Shown here piece by piece: positions 62,222-64,000 of a stretch of DNA of 64,000 nucleotides. This DNA is from JAJFFW01 sp965263375 (lineage in GTDB: Bacteria; Pseudomonadota; Alphaproteobacteria; Caulobacterales; Parvularculaceae). Below the pieces are notes generated by a model. That model was not told the DNA's origin. It was given only the letters and a program-made list of their open reading frames with translations, and did not search any database. The position numbers were made by a program, and so were the translations under genes. The DNA is taken from the NCBI GenBank assembly GCA_965263375.1, contig OZ253669.1:868001-932000 (forward strand), given 5' to 3'. Positions within the stretch are counted from its first letter, which is position 1; every line of letters begins with the position of its first letter.

Positions 62222-63352
62222 ATGGGTGTGCGTCCATGGCGCGATATAGAGCGCCGTAAGTCTCGGCAAATTATGGTTGGGAAAGTACCAGTTGGCGGTG
62301 ATGCGCCGATTGCTGTGCAGTCTATGACTAATACACTGACAAGCGACGCCCAAGCGACCATTCGTCAGATTAAAGAGATAGAAGAGGCTGGCGCAGATAT
62401 TGTCCGCGTTTCGTGCCCGGACGTCGAATCAACAGCAGCGCTAAAAGAGATTGTTGATAATGTCGATGTTCCGATCGTTGCGGACATTCACTTTCATTAC
62501 AAGCGCGGCATCGAAGCGGCGGAAGCGGGCGCAGCCTGTTTGCGGATTAATCCCGGCAATATCGGCTCTGAAGATCGCGTTCGTGAAGTGATCAAAGCTG
62601 CTAAAGACAATGGCTGTTCCATGCGCATTGGGGTTAATGGCGGGTCTTTAGAAAAAGACTTGCTTGAAAAATATGGGGAGCCATGCCCTGAAGCGATGGT
62701 TGAAAGCGCGCTAGATCATGCGCGGCTTCTTCAGGATAATGACTTTCATGAGTTTAAAATTTCCGTCAAAGCCTCTGACGTTTTTTTGACTGTGGCGGCG
62801 TATCATGCGTTAGCCGAAGCGACGGACTGTCCCTTGCACCTTGGTGTGACGGAAGCGGGCGGGCTTCGCATCGGTTCTGTGAAATCTGCAATTGGGCTTG
62901 GCTCTCTGTTATGGGCGGGTATTGGCGATACCATCCGCGTTTCGCTATCCGCTGATCCGGTGGAAGAGATTAAAGTCGGTTATGACATTTTGAAATCTTT
63001 AGGGCTTCGCCATCGTGGGGTGAATGTGATTTCGTGCCCATCTTGCGCGCGCCAGGGCTTTAACGTGATCGAGACCGTTGAAACGCTTGAACAACGCCTT
63101 GCGCATATTACGACGCCGATGAGCTTGTCGGTGATTGGCTGTGTTGTTAACGGCCCGGGAGAAGCGCGTGAAACCGATATCGGCTTTACGGGCGGCGGCG
63201 CTGGTAAAGAACATGGCATGATCTATCTGGATGGCGATGTCGATCACCGAATTGATAATAGCGAGCTTGTTGACCATCTGGTTGAGCTTGTTGAAAAACG
63301 CGCTGAAGAAATTAAGGCGCGTGAAGAGGCCGAGACCGTCGCGGCCGAATAG
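62222..63352 (+). CDS. ispG: 4-hydroxy-3-methylbut-2-en-1-yl diphosphate synthase (flavodoxin)
   Basis: Iron-sulfur enzyme of 376 residues in the MEP pathway of isoprenoid synthesis. VGGDAPIAVQSMTNTLT and DIHFHYKRGIEAAEAG are N-terminal motifs; the 4Fe-4S ligands are in VISCPSCARQGF and VIGCVVNGPGEARETD. GGAG lies 9 nt before ATG 62222. A strong terminator follows. Confidence 0.97.
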   Translation: MGVRPWRDIERRKSRQIMVGKVPVGGDAPIAVQSMTNTLTSDAQATIRQIKEIEEAGADIVRVSCPDVESTAALKEIVDNVDVPIVADIHFHYKRGIEAAEAGAACLRINPGNIGSEDRVREVIKAAKDNGCSMRIGVNGGSLEKDLLEKYGEPCPEAMVESALDHARLLQDNDFHEFKISVKASDVFLTVAAYHALAEATDCPLHLGVTEAGGLRIGSVKSAIGLGSLLWAGIGDTIRVSLSADPVEEIKVGYDILKSLGLRHRGVNVISCPSCARQGFNVIETVETLEQRLAHITTPMSLSVIGCVVNGPGEARETDIGFTGGGAGKEHGMIYLDGDVDHRIDNSELVDHLVELVEKRAEEIKAREEAETVAAE

Positions 63353-63374
63353 CGATGCATGTTCGCATATTGCG

Positions 63375-63409
63375 CGCGCGGGCGGTCTCCCCCGCGCGTT
63401 TTATTTTTT
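63375..63409 (+). terminator. Intrinsic terminator after ispG
   Basis: CGCGCGGG and CCCGCGCG form a perfect 8-bp stem with an 8-nt loop, followed by TTTTATTTTTT. Confidence 0.9.
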
Positions 63410-63463
63410 GACGACCGGCGGCGCGGCGGAGCCGTCTTAATCGACGCCTGAAAGGCCATAGTC

Positions 63464-64000
63464 TTGATAAAACAAGAACAATTAGACGCACTCATATCGA
63501 AATTCGAAGCCATTGAAACGGCTATGTCCACAGCTTCTGACTCAGATGAAATTATTCGTCTGTCTAAAGAGCATGGTGAGCTTAGGCCCGTCGTTGAAAA
63601 GGCGCGAGCACTGTCTGACGCGCGCAAGCAATTGGTGGATTTACAAGAACTTGCCGACGGCGATGATCCAGAAATGGCGGAAATGGCGGGTGACGAGTTG
63701 GAAGAGCTAAAAGAAAGCATTCCGACCCTTGAATATGACCTTCAGCTGATGTTGCTTCCCAAAGATAAAGCAGATGATTCTAGCGTTATTTTGGAAGTTC
63801 GCGCAGGCACAGGCGGCGATGAAGCGGCGCTTTTTGCGGGTGATTTATTTCGCATGTATCAACGCTACGCGCAGCTTTCAGGCTGGAAGATGGAAGTGCT
63901 TTCCTTATCAGAAGCAGAAGTTGGCGGTTATAAAGAGATTCAAGCCAACATAGCTGGGGATGGCGTGTTCGCTTTAATGAAATTTGAAAGCGGGGTGCAT
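63464..64000 (+). CDS. prfA: Peptide chain release factor 1 (5' part, runs off the window)
   Basis: First 179 codons of RF1; the frame is still open at base 64000. The product contains the RF1 N-terminal coiled region and the start of the RF core, EVRAGTGGDEAALFAGDLF, then YKEIQANIAGDGVFALMKFE. The GGQ motif would lie beyond the window. The start is taken as TTG 63464 because AAAGG lies 8 nt upstream, a stop is at 63449, and no ATG or GTG occurs between. This completes the alphaproteobacterial ptsP-...-prfA order. Confidence 0.93.
   Translation, partial: MIKQEQLDALISKFEAIETAMSTASDSDEIIRLSKEHGELRPVVEKARALSDARKQLVDLQELADGDDPEMAEMAGDELEELKESIPTLEYDLQLMLLPKDKADDSSVILEVRAGTGGDEAALFAGDLFRMYQRYAQLSGWKMEVLSLSEAEVGGYKEIQANIAGDGVFALMKFESGVH

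Noticed and set aside
1..64000. tRNA genes, CRISPR arrays, insertion sequences, prophage or attachment sites
   Set aside because: Reading through all intergenic regions I saw no T-loop-like GGTTCGAATCC sequence, no spaced repeat array, and no transposase, integrase or phage structural gene.

Overview
The window is a stretch of alphaproteobacterial chromosome with roughly half G+C. The assignment rests on GcrA (a cell-cycle regulator confined to Alphaproteobacteria), the PhaR/PhaA/PhaB storage genes, an alphaproteobacterial ubiG-lysC-ptsP-HTH-ispG-prfA series, and GANTC and DnaA-box-like sites in front of gcrA. I cannot name the genus. I saw no rRNA, tRNA, CRISPR array, insertion sequence or prophage gene. 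Most of the window looks like core chromosome with dense, short-spaced genes.

Layout. 1-5.2 kb: a thiolase, a two-gene DUF1971/YbaN unit, then a minus-strand pair of a PhoD-type alkaline phosphatase and a secreted protein of unknown function. 5.8-16.2 kb: both glutamate synthase subunits in the order gltD-gltB, a pyrimidine salvage divergon (upp and a yeast-type cytosine deaminase), gltX, a LOG-family protein and a LysM protein. 16.3-23.2 kb: an RND efflux pair, queG, a glutathione transferase and a small protein. 23.7-29.1 kb: UDP-glucose dehydrogenase, ffh-rpsP and a BCCT transporter. 29.2-32.5 kb: phoR, phoU and phoB without the pstSCAB genes that usually lie among them. 32.6-36.3 kb: gcrA, an orphan ABC-2 permease, Hsp33 and a PPK2 polyphosphate kinase. 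36.3-48.3 kb: envelope genes (three GT2 and two GT39 glycosyltransferases, an FkbM methyltransferase, lipoproteins, YidD and small membrane proteins) with thrS among them. 49.0-54.0 kb: a degenerate GGDEF-EAL protein, then the phaR / phaA-phaB divergon. 54.2-64.0 kb: three secreted proteins including CreA, then ubiG, lysC, ptsP, an HTH-TonB fusion protein, ispG and the 5' part of prfA, which runs off the window.

How the genes fit together. Phosphate handling recurs: PhoR/PhoB/PhoU signalling, the PhoD phosphatase and PPK2. Carbon and nitrogen balance is covered by glutamate synthase, nitrogen-type enzyme I (PtsP) and polyhydroxybutyrate synthesis (PhaA and PhaB make 3-hydroxybutyryl-CoA, under the PhaR repressor; the synthase phaC is not in the window). 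Cytosine deaminase and uracil phosphoribosyltransferase form a two-step cytosine-to-UMP route. The glycosyltransferase block points to surface polysaccharide or lipid modification.

I did not find an obvious new defence or mobile system. The items most worth a second look are a terminator-like hairpin that hides the ribosome binding site of a glycosyltransferase, an HTH-transmembrane-TonB fusion protein, an RND pump with altered proton-relay residues, the phaR-phaA operator region with tandem 18-bp repeats, a nested stem-loop upstream of UDP-glucose dehydrogenase, and a small lipoprotein-like protein with an 18-residue charged repeat.
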